Assembly (NCBI GenBank): GCA_965231165.1
Contig: OZ246421.1
Coordinates: 930,001-994,000, forward strand
Source of the DNA: Micavibrio_C sp965231165
GTDB taxonomy: Bacteria; Pseudomonadota; Alphaproteobacteria; Micavibrionales; Micavibrionaceae
Direction: 5' to 3'
Length of the DNA: 64,000 nucleotides
Below, piece after piece: positions 17,234 through 25,863 of this stretch. A program made the position numbers and the translations under genes. The stretch's first letter is position 1. Every line of letters starts with the position of its first letter. The notes beneath the pieces are model-generated. The model saw only the letters and a program-made list of their open reading frames with translations. It was not told where the DNA came from and did not search any database.

Positions 17234-17674
17234 ATGGAAAGCAGAAACGATTATCAGGAAATATTACTGATCAGCACCGACAGGATTGATATCCGCAAAA
17301 TCGAAATGCAGCTGATGGAAGTATCCAGCATGAAATATCACATCTTCAGTTGCGGCGGCATCGCGGAGGCCGCACAAAAGCTGGCAAACAATGACTATAA
17401 CCCCAATATCATCATTCTTGATATGCGTATCGCCAACAAGACGCCCGCGGACGATGTGTACAAGCAATTGAAGACGCTGGCGCGGGGCATACCCGTGATG
17501 GCCCTGACGGGTGACAGCGACGCCGAACGTGAACAAGCGGCCTTACTGATGGGGCCTGACGACCAAAACCACACAGACAGGGGCCATCTTTACGAAATGA
17601 CCACCATCATTCGTTCCATGCTCAGCAGCAAAGTCAGCATTGATCCGCCTGTTGTTGTAAAGAACAGGCATTAA
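17234..17674 (+). CDS. Receiver-like single-domain protein, degenerate
   Basis: From the ATG at 17234 (AGGGAAG just upstream) the protein is 146 residues and fits a CheY-like fold. ILLISTDR replaces the usual strand 1 with its acidic pair, NIIILDMRIAN carries the phospho-acceptor aspartate, and VMALTGDSD provides the switch threonine. The normal lysine region is replaced by MGPDDQNHTDRGH. One acidic-pocket residue seems missing and the conserved Lys is not evident, so phosphorylation is doubtful. It could be a pseudo-receiver. Nothing nearby is a kinase. The preceding 228 bp after the DUF305 gene hold a weak hairpin (GCCCG/CGGGC near 17018) but no clear gene. Confidence 0.65.
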   Translation: MESRNDYQEILLISTDRIDIRKIEMQLMEVSSMKYHIFSCGGIAEAAQKLANNDYNPNIIILDMRIANKTPADDVYKQLKTLARGIPVMALTGDSDAEREQAALLMGPDDQNHTDRGHLYEMTTIIRSMLSSKVSIDPPVVVKNRH

Positions 17675-17684
17675 CCACCCGCAT

Positions 17685-18230
17685 TCACGCGCCGCGTGTG
17701 GATTCAAACAGGAACCATGTGCGTTTTTCGGTTTCGTCGATCCAGCCCTCGATCAGGCTTGTCGTGGCGTAATCCTCACCGTCCGCTGCAATATCGTGCA
17801 ACGTGCGCATATGGCGAACCAGCGTCATATTGTCATCACGCAATTCCGCCAGCATATCCGGCGCATCGACATAGTCGGCTTCGTTTTCCATGATGCGCTG
17901 GCCTTCGACAATCTGCGCCAATGATTTCAGAGCACCGCCGCCGATCTTCCGCACACGCTCGGCGATGATGTCCGTCATCTCCAGCAATTCGGTCGCCTGT
18001 TTATCGAGCAACTTGTGATACTCGCGAAAATGCGGGCCGCTGACATGCCAGTGGAAATTCTTGGTTTTAAAATACAGCGTATAGACGTCGGCCAGCAGCA
18101 TATTCAACCCGGCCGTAATGGCCTTGACCGCCTTGGGGTCGAGATCCGTCGGCGTCGTCAACGGCGCACGGCGGCGGGCTTGCAGGTTCTTGATCTTGCC
18201 GTTTGTCAGCTTTGCGCTTGCGTTCGCCAT
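17685..18230 (-). CDS. dps: Dps/ferritin-like DNA-protection protein
   Basis: Dps proteins form 12-mers that oxidise and store iron with H2O2 and can coat DNA. The 181-residue protein contains the Dps signature: YTLYFKTKNFHWHVSGPHF with ferroxidase histidines, followed by HKLLDKQATELLEMTDIIAER and a C-terminal WFLFEST helix. The N-terminus (about 30 residues) is basic (KIKNLQARRR), as in DNA-binding Dps proteins. An AGGAG-type site precedes the ATG (GGAGAAAC on the minus strand). The gene is convergent with the receiver-like gene, with 10 nt between stops. Confidence 0.93.
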   Translation of the reverse strand: MANASAKLTNGKIKNLQARRRAPLTTPTDLDPKAVKAITAGLNMLLADVYTLYFKTKNFHWHVSGPHFREYHKLLDKQATELLEMTDIIAERVRKIGGGALKSLAQIVEGQRIMENEADYVDAPDMLAELRDDNMTLVRHMRTLHDIAADGEDYATTSLIEGWIDETEKRTWFLFESTRGA

Positions 18231-18317
18231 GATGTTTCTCCGGATGAAGTTTGTTGCGGGATGGGATTACCAGATTGCAAACAGTCATCGATGGAGGGAG
18301 TTCCATAAAAGTCATCT

Positions 18318-18404
18318 GTCATCCCTGGCTTGACCGGGGATCCAGAGCCACAATCGCTAAGCAACGGGTTATCCCACTAGATCCCCGGTCAAGCCGGGGA
18401 TGAC
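18318..18404. repeat. Dispersed palindromic repeat, copy 1
   Basis: Two 25-base arms at 18318-18342 and about 18380-18404 are inverted copies of each other with a single mismatch (the arms read GTCATCCCYGGCTTGACCGG outward to GGATC). About 37 bp lie between. The element fills much of the 300-bp space between dps and tRNA-Ser. Related sequences occur at 39333-39409, 55259-55341 and 55658-55687. This resembles the mosaic palindromic repeats common in alphaproteobacterial intergenic regions. Confidence 0.85.
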
Positions 18405-18537
18405 AAGTTTTGTAGGAGGCTATTTAATTAGTCCTGCCCATAGCCCACTCATTTCAAATTATGAAAATACAAGCTGCTGCCATAATCTATTGATCTACCC
18501 CCCGATTGCTGGTAACTCATTAACCCTGTTTTGGTAT

Positions 18538-18629
<92 letters not shown>

Positions 18630-18631
18630 TT

Positions 18632-18661
18632 AAAAAAGCTCCCCTTGCGGGGGGCTTTTTT
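18632..18661 (+). terminator. Rho-independent terminator after tRNA-Ser
   Basis: A-rich AAAAAAGCTCCCC pairs with GGGGGGCTTTTTT across a short loop, 2 nt after the tRNA CCA end. GC-rich stem plus a run of T residues is a standard terminator. Confidence 0.9.
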
Positions 18662-18712
18662 ATTACTGATAATGGCGACTATCGTATATCACTCCCTGCA
18701 TAAGAGCGCCCC

Positions 18713-20152
18713 ATGACCAGCCCCCTATTCAAACTGCCCGAAAATTTTGTCGCTACCGCTGCCAAGGGCAGTGTGCCGATTACGGTGCTGAATGCGGCCA
18801 CTGCCGCTGACTGGCTGAAGAAGGCTGATGCGGCTACGCGTCACCGTGCTGAACAGGCGGGGTTCGCTGGAAAACCTGGACAGGTGGTGGCGCTTTATGA
18901 TGCCAAGGGGGCAATGAACCGTGTGCTGGCGGGGGTGAATGCGCCGGTGCAGACATTTGATCTGTCGTCGGCGGCGGATTATCTGGCGCGGGCGTTGTCG
19001 GAGAAGATTTTGAAATCTGTCACGTTCAAGCTGGAGGGTGTGAAAGGCATCGACGCCACCAATGCCTGTATCGGCTGGGGCATTGCCGGATACCGTTTCG
19101 AGAATTACAAGGCGAAGAAGACAGCCGCCCTGCCCCGCCTCGTCTGGCCGAAGGATGCAGACAAGGCATCGGCGCTGGCGCATATAGAGGCATCGTTACT
19201 AATCCGTACACTGATCAATATTCCGGCGAACGATATGGGGCCGGACGAACTGGAGAAAGCCGTACGCGGCGTGGCCAAGGCCGAAGGCCTGACCGTCAAA
19301 GTCATTAAAGACAAAGAACTGGTCGAGCAAAATTTCCCGATGATCTGGAATGTCGGCAAAGGCAGCAGCCGCCGCCCGCGTTTAATCGATCTGAAATGGG
19401 GCGACCCCAAGCACCCGAAAGTGACACTGGTCGGTAAAGGCGTGTGCTTTGATACCGGCGGGCTTGACCTGAAACCCGGCGCGGCGATGTACACGATGAA
19501 GAAAGACCTCGGCGGCGGCGCGCATGCGCTGGCGCTGGCGCTGCTGATTATCCGCCATAAATTGCCAGTGCGCTTGCGGGTGCTGATCCCGACCGTCGAA
19601 AACTCGATCTCCGGCGATTCATACCGTCCGTCCGATGTGATCAAGAGCCGTAAGGGGATTACGGTCGAGGTGGGCGATACCGACGCCGAAGGCCGCCTGA
19701 TCCTGAGCGATGCGCTGGCACTGGGTTCGGAAGAAAAACCTGACTTCATGGTGAATTTCGCCACGCTGACCGGTGGCGTGGCCATCGGGCCGGAAGTGCC
19801 CGCCATGTTCTCGAACAATGAGAAACTGGCGTTTGAACTCAAAGATATCAGCGAGAGCGTCAACGACAATATGTGGCCGCTGCCGTTGGTCCAGTCGTAC
19901 CGCAAGCACATGGCGAGCGATATCGCCGATATCAGCAGCGTCGGCAATGGCCGCGGCGGCACTATCCATGCGGCGTTATTTCTTGAAACTTTTGTCGATC
20001 CTAAAGTAGATTGGGTGCACATCGACCTTTTCGCATGGGAAACAGGCGGCCGCCCGGGCCGATCAAAGGGCGGCACCGAAATGGGTCTGCGGGCGATGTA
20101 TGCCTATATCGACAAACGCTTCGGCCATAACAAGAAAAAGAAAATCAAATGA
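18713..20152 (+). CDS. M17 family leucyl aminopeptidase
   Basis: This 479-residue cytosolic metallopeptidase removes N-terminal amino acids. The two-metal catalytic domain is in the C-terminal two thirds: GKGVCFDTGGLDLKPG with the metal-binding Asp, MKKDLGGGAHALALA with the catalytic Lys, VENSISGDSYRPSD, and the family signature GDTDAEGRLILSDAL. The N-terminal domain is divergent, as in other alphaproteobacterial copies. It overlaps the next gene, an NlpC/P60 hydrolase, by 4 nt (ATGA). This aminopeptidase-P60 pairing recurs in alphaproteobacteria and may link to breakdown of peptidoglycan-derived peptides. Confidence 0.93.
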   Translation: MTSPLFKLPENFVATAAKGSVPITVLNAATAADWLKKADAATRHRAEQAGFAGKPGQVVALYDAKGAMNRVLAGVNAPVQTFDLSSAADYLARALSEKILKSVTFKLEGVKGIDATNACIGWGIAGYRFENYKAKKTAALPRLVWPKDADKASALAHIEASLLIRTLINIPANDMGPDELEKAVRGVAKAEGLTVKVIKDKELVEQNFPMIWNVGKGSSRRPRLIDLKWGDPKHPKVTLVGKGVCFDTGGLDLKPGAAMYTMKKDLGGGAHALALALLIIRHKLPVRLRVLIPTVENSISGDSYRPSDVIKSRKGITVEVGDTDAEGRLILSDALALGSEEKPDFMVNFATLTGGVAIGPEVPAMFSNNEKLAFELKDISESVNDNMWPLPLVQSYRKHMASDIADISSVGNGRGGTIHAALFLETFVDPKVDWVHIDLFAWETGGRPGRSKGGTEMGLRAMYAYIDKRFGHNKKKKIK

Positions 20153-20931
20153 CAGGCAAAATGCCTTACATCGTTACCGTTCCCGTCGCGGACGTTCTCG
20201 AACTGCCCGCGCAGACGGACATGATCATGCGTCGTGAATCGCAGCTGCTGCTAGGCGAGATATTCAATGTCGAAGCCCGCGCGGGTGATTTTCTGAAGGG
20301 CACCTGCCATCACGATGGCTATCCGGGATTCGTACATATCGACCAACTGACCCCTGCCAAGGGTAGAACCACGCATTTCTGCGACAACCCTATCGGGATC
20401 ATTCATTCTGATGCCAGCATCAAATCCCGCGGCGTCATGACCATTCCCATGATGGCACGGCTAAAACTCGACAAAAATTCCCTGAAGGACGGATTTTTGA
20501 AAGTTGGCGAACTGGGATGGATACCGGAAGAACATGTGCAGCCCCTGAAGAACCTGAAACACCGTATCGACTATGTGGAAATTGCGCTGGAGCTGCTGGG
20601 CACACCCTATCGTTACGGCGGGCGTTCGACGCTGGGTATGGATTGTTCGGGACTGGTGCAGACCGTTCTCAACATGAGCGGATTCAAAAACATTCCGCGC
20701 GATGCCGATATGCAGGAACGCTCAAGCCGCCTCGGCAAGAAAGTTGATCCGGCGACGGCGCAGCGTGGTGATATTATATTCTTTCCGCAGCATGTCGGGA
20801 TTATGCTGGGGCCGGACAAGGTCATCAGCGCAACGGAGAAATTTGCGGGCATCGTGATTGAAACACTGCAAGGACTCGCCGAACGTCAAGGCGGCATTAC
20901 CGCAATGCGTCGCCCGGCCCTGCAGCCATAA
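20149..20931 (+). CDS. NlpC/P60 family cell-wall peptidase with SH3-like N-terminus
   Basis: The C-terminal domain (about residues 140-260) is an NlpC/P60 cysteine peptidase: the catalytic Cys is in MDCSGLVQ, the His in FFPQHVGIM, and the usual GTPYRYGG precedes the Cys. Residues 10-130 look like two SH3b-type repeats (VPVADVLELPAQ; a GELGWIPEEHV segment). Such enzymes cut gamma-D-Glu-mDAP bonds in murein peptides. No signal peptide is visible, so it may work on recycled muropeptides in the cytoplasm, consistent with coupling to the upstream aminopeptidase (ATGA overlap). That role is inferred. Confidence 0.9.
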   Translation: MTGKMPYIVTVPVADVLELPAQTDMIMRRESQLLLGEIFNVEARAGDFLKGTCHHDGYPGFVHIDQLTPAKGRTTHFCDNPIGIIHSDASIKSRGVMTIPMMARLKLDKNSLKDGFLKVGELGWIPEEHVQPLKNLKHRIDYVEIALELLGTPYRYGGRSTLGMDCSGLVQTVLNMSGFKNIPRDADMQERSSRLGKKVDPATAQRGDIIFFPQHVGIMLGPDKVISATEKFAGIVIETLQGLAERQGGITAMRRPALQP

Positions 20932-20970
20932 CGCGCCGCCGCCACAGCAGCATCACAACCATCATGAAAT

Positions 20971-21495
20971 TTACCAGCGCCACAACGCGGGATAGGCCGC
21001 CGTTACGAAGCTTACCTGTTCCAGCGCCATCACAGATACCGCGAACATACAGGAACTCAGGAACCATGTCTGCGCGACTTCTTCATATGGCTTACTCCAG
21101 GACTTGCGGAGAGTTGGGTAACAGGCGAACACCTCAATCCCCATGGCCATCAGCACCGCCCACAACGGATTATTTGTCAGCAACCACACCGGAATCGCCA
21201 GCAAGGCCAGCGTCAAAGCCACCTTGTCGCTACGCCTGATATCCTTTTCGCCGTAACGCAGAGACAACAGTACGATGGTCAGGCACATGAGAGTATTCAG
21301 CGCCATCACCCATTTACCCGGCCCTGCATCCTCGGTGAATTGCACGGCGGTCGCAATCCCTGTGACAATGGCGAAGATAGTCCATGAGTAAATATGGGGC
21401 TTGTTGGTGCGCGCAAAAATGCCCTTGTAATAAGGGACCAGGCAATAGATGGCGAGGAACATTCCCAGTAAGGACAGCCATTCCTTTACGGACAT
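20971..21495 (-). CDS. Multi-pass membrane protein of unknown function
   Basis: The 174-residue protein is almost entirely hydrophobic with about six helices (roughly residues 7-24, 37-54, 64-82, 92-108, 110-127 and 143-162). The N-terminal half (GMFLAIYCLVPYYKGIF, then KPHIYSWTIFAIVTGIA) loosely recalls the PQ-loop/SWEET type of helix hairpin, but I cannot assign a family. Its start overlaps the end of the MurC-like gene by 10 nt, so it is likely co-transcribed with it. Function unknown. Confidence 0.75.
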   Translation of the reverse strand: MSVKEWLSLLGMFLAIYCLVPYYKGIFARTNKPHIYSWTIFAIVTGIATAVQFTEDAGPGKWVMALNTLMCLTIVLLSLRYGEKDIRRSDKVALTLALLAIPVWLLTNNPLWAVLMAMGIEVFACYPTLRKSWSKPYEEVAQTWFLSSCMFAVSVMALEQVSFVTAAYPALWRW

Positions 21496-22907
21496 GGGGT
21501 ACCTTTGGCTTTGGCATCGGCCAGAATGGTTTTGCAGAAATCCGTCAGCGTATCATCGCGCGCGCCCATAACGACGATGCGATCACCCTTGCGCATTTCA
21601 GCCTGCAGGAAAGTGCGGATCAGGTCGCGGGTGGGAATGTGTTTGGCAATGCGTCCGCCATTGACGACGTCCTGCACCAGATCGGCGGAGGATATATCTT
21701 TCTGCGCATTGCCTCCCGCGTAGAAAATATCGGGCATCAGCAGGATATCGTCAGAGGCCATGCCTTTCGCGAAAGCTTCAGTGATTTCCTTGCGCATCAT
21801 TTTCATCGGGCCGAAACCGTGCGGCTGGAAGATCACAATCAAGCGCCCCGGCGACTGGCGCAGGGCTGACAGGGACGCCGCGATCTTGTCCGGGTTATGC
21901 GCGAAATCATCTATCACCGTGATATCGTTTTCACGTCCCACGAACTCAAGTCGGCGTTTTACCCCCTTAAAATCATCCAGCGCGTGGGCAGAGTCGCATA
22001 ATGAAACACCCGCCATCTTTGCAGCACCCATGGCCGCCAGCGCGTTCTCGATATTGTGACGACCCGGGACTTTCAGCGATACATCCACGGCCTCGCCCGC
22101 GTCACTATCCAGCACACGGAAAGACACGCCCTGATCATTGAAAACGATATTATCGGCGAACAATGTCGCGCCCTTGTCCTTCAGGCTGAAGGTGAAATTC
22201 TTGCGCGGGTTCAGCGCCGCCATCTGGCGCGCCTCCGGGTCATCGAGATTGACGACAGCACCCTCACGCGCCTTGCGCACGAAACTATCAAACAGCGGGC
22301 GCAACTGATCGACGGGTTTATGATCAAGCGTGATGTTGTTCAGAACGGACACCCACAGATCATCTTCATACAGGGTAATCGATCCATCGCTTTCATCAGC
22401 TTCGATGACAATGATATTGCCCTTGCCTATCACGGCATTACCCAGACCCTGTGCGCCCTGCGCGAGCGCGTTCATCATCGCCGCGCCATTGATCACCGTG
22501 GCGTCCAGTCCGGCGTAATTGAGGATATGGCCGAGCATACCCGTGACGGTCGATTTGCCGCTGGTGCCACCGACGGCGATGCCGCGCTTGGTCTGCAATA
22601 GCGAAGCCAGAACTTCAGCGCGTTTTTTGATCGTGATATTCAGCTTACGGGCGGCCTGCACGTCGGGAATGGATTCTTCAATCGCCGTTGAAACGACCAA
22701 CATGCCGACAGAGGCATCAAGGCCGCTGCCGTCTTGCGGATGCAACTCAACGCCCGCTTTTTCCAGCGCCGTAAATTTCTCCGGTGATTGCCCCTGATCG
22801 CGGCTGCGGTCGGAACCCTTGACGATATGCCCTTCGGCCAGCAAGGCCAGCGCCAGCGCACTCATGCCGCTGCCGCCGACGCCACAGAAAAAATAAGTGT
22901 TAGGCAT
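21486..22907 (-). CDS. Mur ligase family protein (MurC/Mpl-like)
   Basis: This 473-residue ATP-dependent ligase has the MurC-type N-terminal motif (FFCGVGGSGMSALALAL), the ATP-binding GGTSGKSTVTGMLGHIL, the central IEADESDGS and the C-terminal DDFAHNPDKI and IFQPHGFGP. MurC adds L-Ala to UDP-MurNAc; Mpl adds recycled tripeptide. The DDFAH form and isolation from a dcw (mur/fts) cluster leave open whether it is the main MurC, an Mpl-type recycling ligase or a paralogue. The ATG at 22907 has only a weak ribosome site, but it lies 4 nt after the lipoprotein gene, so coupling is likely. Confidence 0.85.
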   Translation of the reverse strand: MPNTYFFCGVGGSGMSALALALLAEGHIVKGSDRSRDQGQSPEKFTALEKAGVELHPQDGSGLDASVGMLVVSTAIEESIPDVQAARKLNITIKKRAEVLASLLQTKRGIAVGGTSGKSTVTGMLGHILNYAGLDATVINGAAMMNALAQGAQGLGNAVIGKGNIIVIEADESDGSITLYEDDLWVSVLNNITLDHKPVDQLRPLFDSFVRKAREGAVVNLDDPEARQMAALNPRKNFTFSLKDKGATLFADNIVFNDQGVSFRVLDSDAGEAVDVSLKVPGRHNIENALAAMGAAKMAGVSLCDSAHALDDFKGVKRRLEFVGRENDITVIDDFAHNPDKIAASLSALRQSPGRLIVIFQPHGFGPMKMMRKEITEAFAKGMASDDILLMPDIFYAGGNAQKDISSADLVQDVVNGGRIAKHIPTRDLIRTFLQAEMRKGDRIVVMGARDDTLTDFCKTILADAKAKGTPCP

Positions 22908-22911
22908 CGTT

Positions 22912-23685
22912 TTACTGCGGATTAATGGAAACGGGCGCACCGGATGCTGCCGGAACCGAAGAACCGCCGAAAATTTTTGGGTTCATCGAACGCGTCAAAG
23001 CTTCAGCCGACATGCCCTGGCTGCCTGCCGGAACCGGTGGCGGCGCCACTGTGACAGACTCAAGCGTTTCAACACCCACAGCGGACGATGATGTTACGCC
23101 GTCCTTGGCATTGCTCAGGGGATCGCTGCCGCCGAAGACCACGGGCGACGGAGCGCTAGACCCGCCCGTCTCACGCAATTCCAGCGCATTTGTTTCTTTG
23201 CCCGCATCGCGCATAAGCGCTGGCTGGCCGGGCCTGAATTCCTCAACGCCTTTCAGGTGCGGATTTTGATCGAGGAAAGTATTATAGGCGGGCTGCTCGT
23301 AACCCGTAGGCTCCATGCCCTCAAAGCTGATGACGATTTTATCCGGCAGTTCATACATTGCTGCCGATGCGTGATCGATCACGGCACCTACGCCCAGATT
23401 GGCGGCATTGAGATATGTGTCATCATTGATTTTCGGTTCGACAACGATTGTCTTCTCGCGATTGCCCGGCGCCAGGCAGCGGATTGTATAAGGATCGCTT
23501 GATCTCGAAACCTTCAGTGTCTGCGGCGGATAGAAACGGAAACTGAAATCGCCGTTCTGCATATAGCAAAGAACATTGGTGGCCCCCTCCGCTTCGATGG
23601 TCACATCCTGAATCTGACCATCCATGACGGTCGAACAGGAAGCAAGGAGCACGGCCACAGCGGCAAAACGAAGCTGACGGATCAT
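22912..23685 (-). CDS. Putative lipoprotein with low-complexity C-terminus
   Basis: The 257-residue protein begins with a signal sequence ending in the lipobox LLASC (Cys17). A beta-rich domain follows (about residues 25-140) with a DVTIEAEGATNVLCYMQN segment that recalls PEGA-like lipoproteins. The rest is rich in Ser, Gly, Pro and Ala and looks disordered. It precedes the MurC-like gene by 4 nt. A periplasmic, membrane-anchored role is likely; nothing more specific can be said. Confidence 0.8.
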   Translation of the reverse strand: MIRQLRFAAVAVLLASCSTVMDGQIQDVTIEAEGATNVLCYMQNGDFSFRFYPPQTLKVSRSSDPYTIRCLAPGNREKTIVVEPKINDDTYLNAANLGVGAVIDHASAAMYELPDKIVISFEGMEPTGYEQPAYNTFLDQNPHLKGVEEFRPGQPALMRDAGKETNALELRETGGSSAPSPVVFGGSDPLSNAKDGVTSSSAVGVETLESVTVAPPPVPAGSQGMSAEALTRSMNPKIFGGSSVPAASGAPVSINPQ

Positions 23686-23711
23686 AAAGATGAGTTCCCG
23701 AATACAAATAT

Positions 23712-23730
23712 AAAAAAGGCCGAAACGGCC
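23712..23730 (-). terminator. Rho-independent terminator after the EreA/ChaN-like gene
   Basis: On the minus strand GGCCG-TTT-CGGCC is followed by six T residues. It lies about 85 nt downstream of the stop at 23814 and just upstream of the lipoprotein gene. Confidence 0.8.
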
Positions 23731-23813
23731 AGTGAATCAAACCCTTTACAGATTAACGGGAAACCGTGCGGGAAACAACGCCGGATACGGCATATTGTTT
23801 ACCATAAACCACA

Positions 23814-24860
23814 CTAATTGGAGAGTGATGGCAAAGCCTGATGCTTATAGGAAGCAAGCCTCATATCTTCCTGCTCTGGTAAAGGCCGGTCTATCCGTCC
23901 GATACGCACATCTTCGCCGGATATGATCTCTTTCTGATCCAGGACGACCGTGTAATCAGGGCGATCAACGGCGCGGGCACCCGTTTCTGCGTACAAATTT
24001 TGCATGATTTCTTTAGACTTGGAGGTGTGCATTTCTATAGTCGTGACCTTAGTTCCCTCTTCAGCAAGGTAATCGTCTATGCCCCGCGTTTTATGGTTAT
24101 GCTTTTCATCCAGATTATTATTAAGGTGCGAAAGCCCCACCACACCCATGATACCCTCGCCCTGAGGAATACGCTCGCGCAGATACGAGTATTGTTGGGA
24201 ATCATCCATTCGCTTAATCCACCACTCATCTAAGTGCTTTTGCACCATATCTCTTAGATGGCCTCTTTGTTCCGGTGGCTGCTCGTTGATAACGGTATCC
24301 AGCTCACTATCGTTTACCATCCCCTCTTTTGATAGACTGTTCTTTTCCCTATGTTCGTCAACCAAACTCTGCACTTGTGGTGGCAGCATCTCGCTAGCCA
24401 ATTCATTGCTCGTTACATCGGCAAGATGAACCTTCATACCTGCCGAACGCGCATTGCCGATGGTACGAGCAACCCCATCCAGAAATGCGTCCTTATCCTG
24501 TTCCGTCTTAAACCACGGCGACGAAAAATCCTCAGACAATTTTTTCTTTAACTCATCCTGCGATATTTTCCCCACCATATAATCATCAACATCGGGCTGG
24601 TACCCGCTCGGAAATTCAAGGGCCAGATGCTTGACACCGTTATGCGCCGCGGCGCGGAATATCCCGTAGTTATTCGCCAGCATTTCATATTGCTTGGTGG
24701 CCATACCATCTATGTGGGGTTCGCCGAAGAAAACGTGCTGGCTGCTTTGCGTCACCTTATCGACCAGATCGATCAAACCGGGTGCCGTGCCTGCACGTAA
24801 CGTATCGGCTGCGTTATAAGCTGCCGTCAACCTGCCCTTGTCTTCTAGAACACCACTCAT
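23814..24860 (-). CDS. EreA/ChaN-like (TIKI superfamily) domain protein
   Basis: The 348-residue protein has HVFFGEPHIDG early, followed by GVKHLALEFPSGYQPDVDDY, and a late MGVVGLSHL. This combination (Gly-Glu-x-His, then an acidic/hydrophobic strand, then G-x-x-H near the end) resembles the erythromycin-esterase/ChaN/TIKI metal- or haem-binding superfamily. Members include hydrolases and toxin domains. No signal peptide is visible. The ATG at 24860 has GAGGG upstream; the apparent extension starts at a TTG. It is monocistronic with its own terminator and is divergent from the YdcF-like gene. The catalytic role is unproven. Confidence 0.55.
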   Translation of the reverse strand: MSGVLEDKGRLTAAYNAADTLRAGTAPGLIDLVDKVTQSSQHVFFGEPHIDGMATKQYEMLANNYGIFRAAAHNGVKHLALEFPSGYQPDVDDYMVGKISQDELKKKLSEDFSSPWFKTEQDKDAFLDGVARTIGNARSAGMKVHLADVTSNELASEMLPPQVQSLVDEHREKNSLSKEGMVNDSELDTVINEQPPEQRGHLRDMVQKHLDEWWIKRMDDSQQYSYLRERIPQGEGIMGVVGLSHLNNNLDEKHNHKTRGIDDYLAEEGTKVTTIEMHTSKSKEIMQNLYAETGARAVDRPDYTVVLDQKEIISGEDVRIGRIDRPLPEQEDMRLASYKHQALPSLSN

Positions 24861-25044
24861 CACGCCCAAACCCTCTGAATATCAGGATTTCATTGTATAT
24901 TCAGGGCGTTAAAATATGGATAATCACGGGAAATCAGGCAGCAACCTTACTTGGCTCGCTGGCTTACCTATTTTTATTGACATAATAAATATGGTCTACT
25001 AAAAGCCTGATCTGATTATTGAATAATAACCGGAGATGGCGGAC

Positions 25045-25851
25045 ATGCTCAATCTGTCAAAGCTTGAAGAAGCGCTTTACCTGCCTTTGAAAGCCATATG
25101 GGCCGCCAAAGCCGGACTCAGCCAGGATGTTATCCGTCGTTACAGTAACGAATTGCTGCTTCCTATCGACAGCTTGATGCCCCCTCTCGACCAGAAATCC
25201 GCGATAATTCTCGGATCGACCAATGCCACAGCTTTTATCGTTGATACGGCTGTCAAAGCAGGACATGAAAAATTTGTTCTTGTCGGCAACAAGCCGATTG
25301 GCAAGGAACACCCCGCATTCACCGATTACGTCCGCCCCCGTCTGGAATGTATGAGTACGCCTTTTGCCGCAGATCAGACGCAGACAGAGACTCAATACGC
25401 CAAATCTCTTCTCATGGAAAAATACGGAATCGCCGCAGAGAATATTACATGCTTTGATCATGACCGTTCGACAAACACGGGTGCCAACATGATGGTTCTT
25501 AAAGAGGCCGGATATGCCCGTCATCCAGCGCTCGAAATTTACGCTCTGGCCGGTTCAGCACTTCGTGTCCTTATGACCGCGCGTAAAGAACTGGGTGAGC
25601 ATCCTGCCATCTCGGTTCACAATGCCTACCCCACTGACGTCACACCGACAAACTGGTTCACGCATCCTGTAGCCCGCGCCCACCTTACCGCAGAGGCTGT
25701 AAAATCATTGGGCAACGATCCACTTTATGTCAGGTGCGGCTTTGCAGTGCCCGTCAACCTGCATGCAGAAAATCAAAAATGTAATTATTTTATTGCTCAA
25801 ACAAACAAAGCCGTCTGCAAACACGGCGGATTGAATAACGGGCCTAACTGA
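25045..25851 (+). CDS. Possible YdcF/DUF218-like protein
   Basis: From the ATG at 25045 (GGAG 9 nt upstream; the ATG at 25036 is too close to it) the protein is 268 residues. The pattern SAIILGST, then a conserved FDHDRSTNTGANMMVLKEAG, resembles the DUF218/YdcF fold, in which a strand ending in Gly and a later T-x-x-N motif bind a phosphorylated ligand. A helical N-terminus (about 40 residues) and His/Cys-rich C-terminus are unusual. The gene ends 12 nt from the convergent clpB stop. A clearer YdcF gene lies at 50038-50685. Confidence in the family is moderate. Confidence 0.55.
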   Translation: MLNLSKLEEALYLPLKAIWAAKAGLSQDVIRRYSNELLLPIDSLMPPLDQKSAIILGSTNATAFIVDTAVKAGHEKFVLVGNKPIGKEHPAFTDYVRPRLECMSTPFAADQTQTETQYAKSLLMEKYGIAAENITCFDHDRSTNTGANMMVLKEAGYARHPALEIYALAGSALRVLMTARKELGEHPAISVHNAYPTDVTPTNWFTHPVARAHLTAEAVKSLGNDPLYVRCGFAVPVNLHAENQKCNYFIAQTNKAVCKHGGLNNGPN

Positions 25852-25863
25852 ACAAATCTTACC

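Noticed and set aside
22056..22601. 181-codon plus-strand frame inside the MurC-like gene
   Set aside because: Long antisense frames are common in this moderate-GC DNA; it shadows a well-supported ligase.
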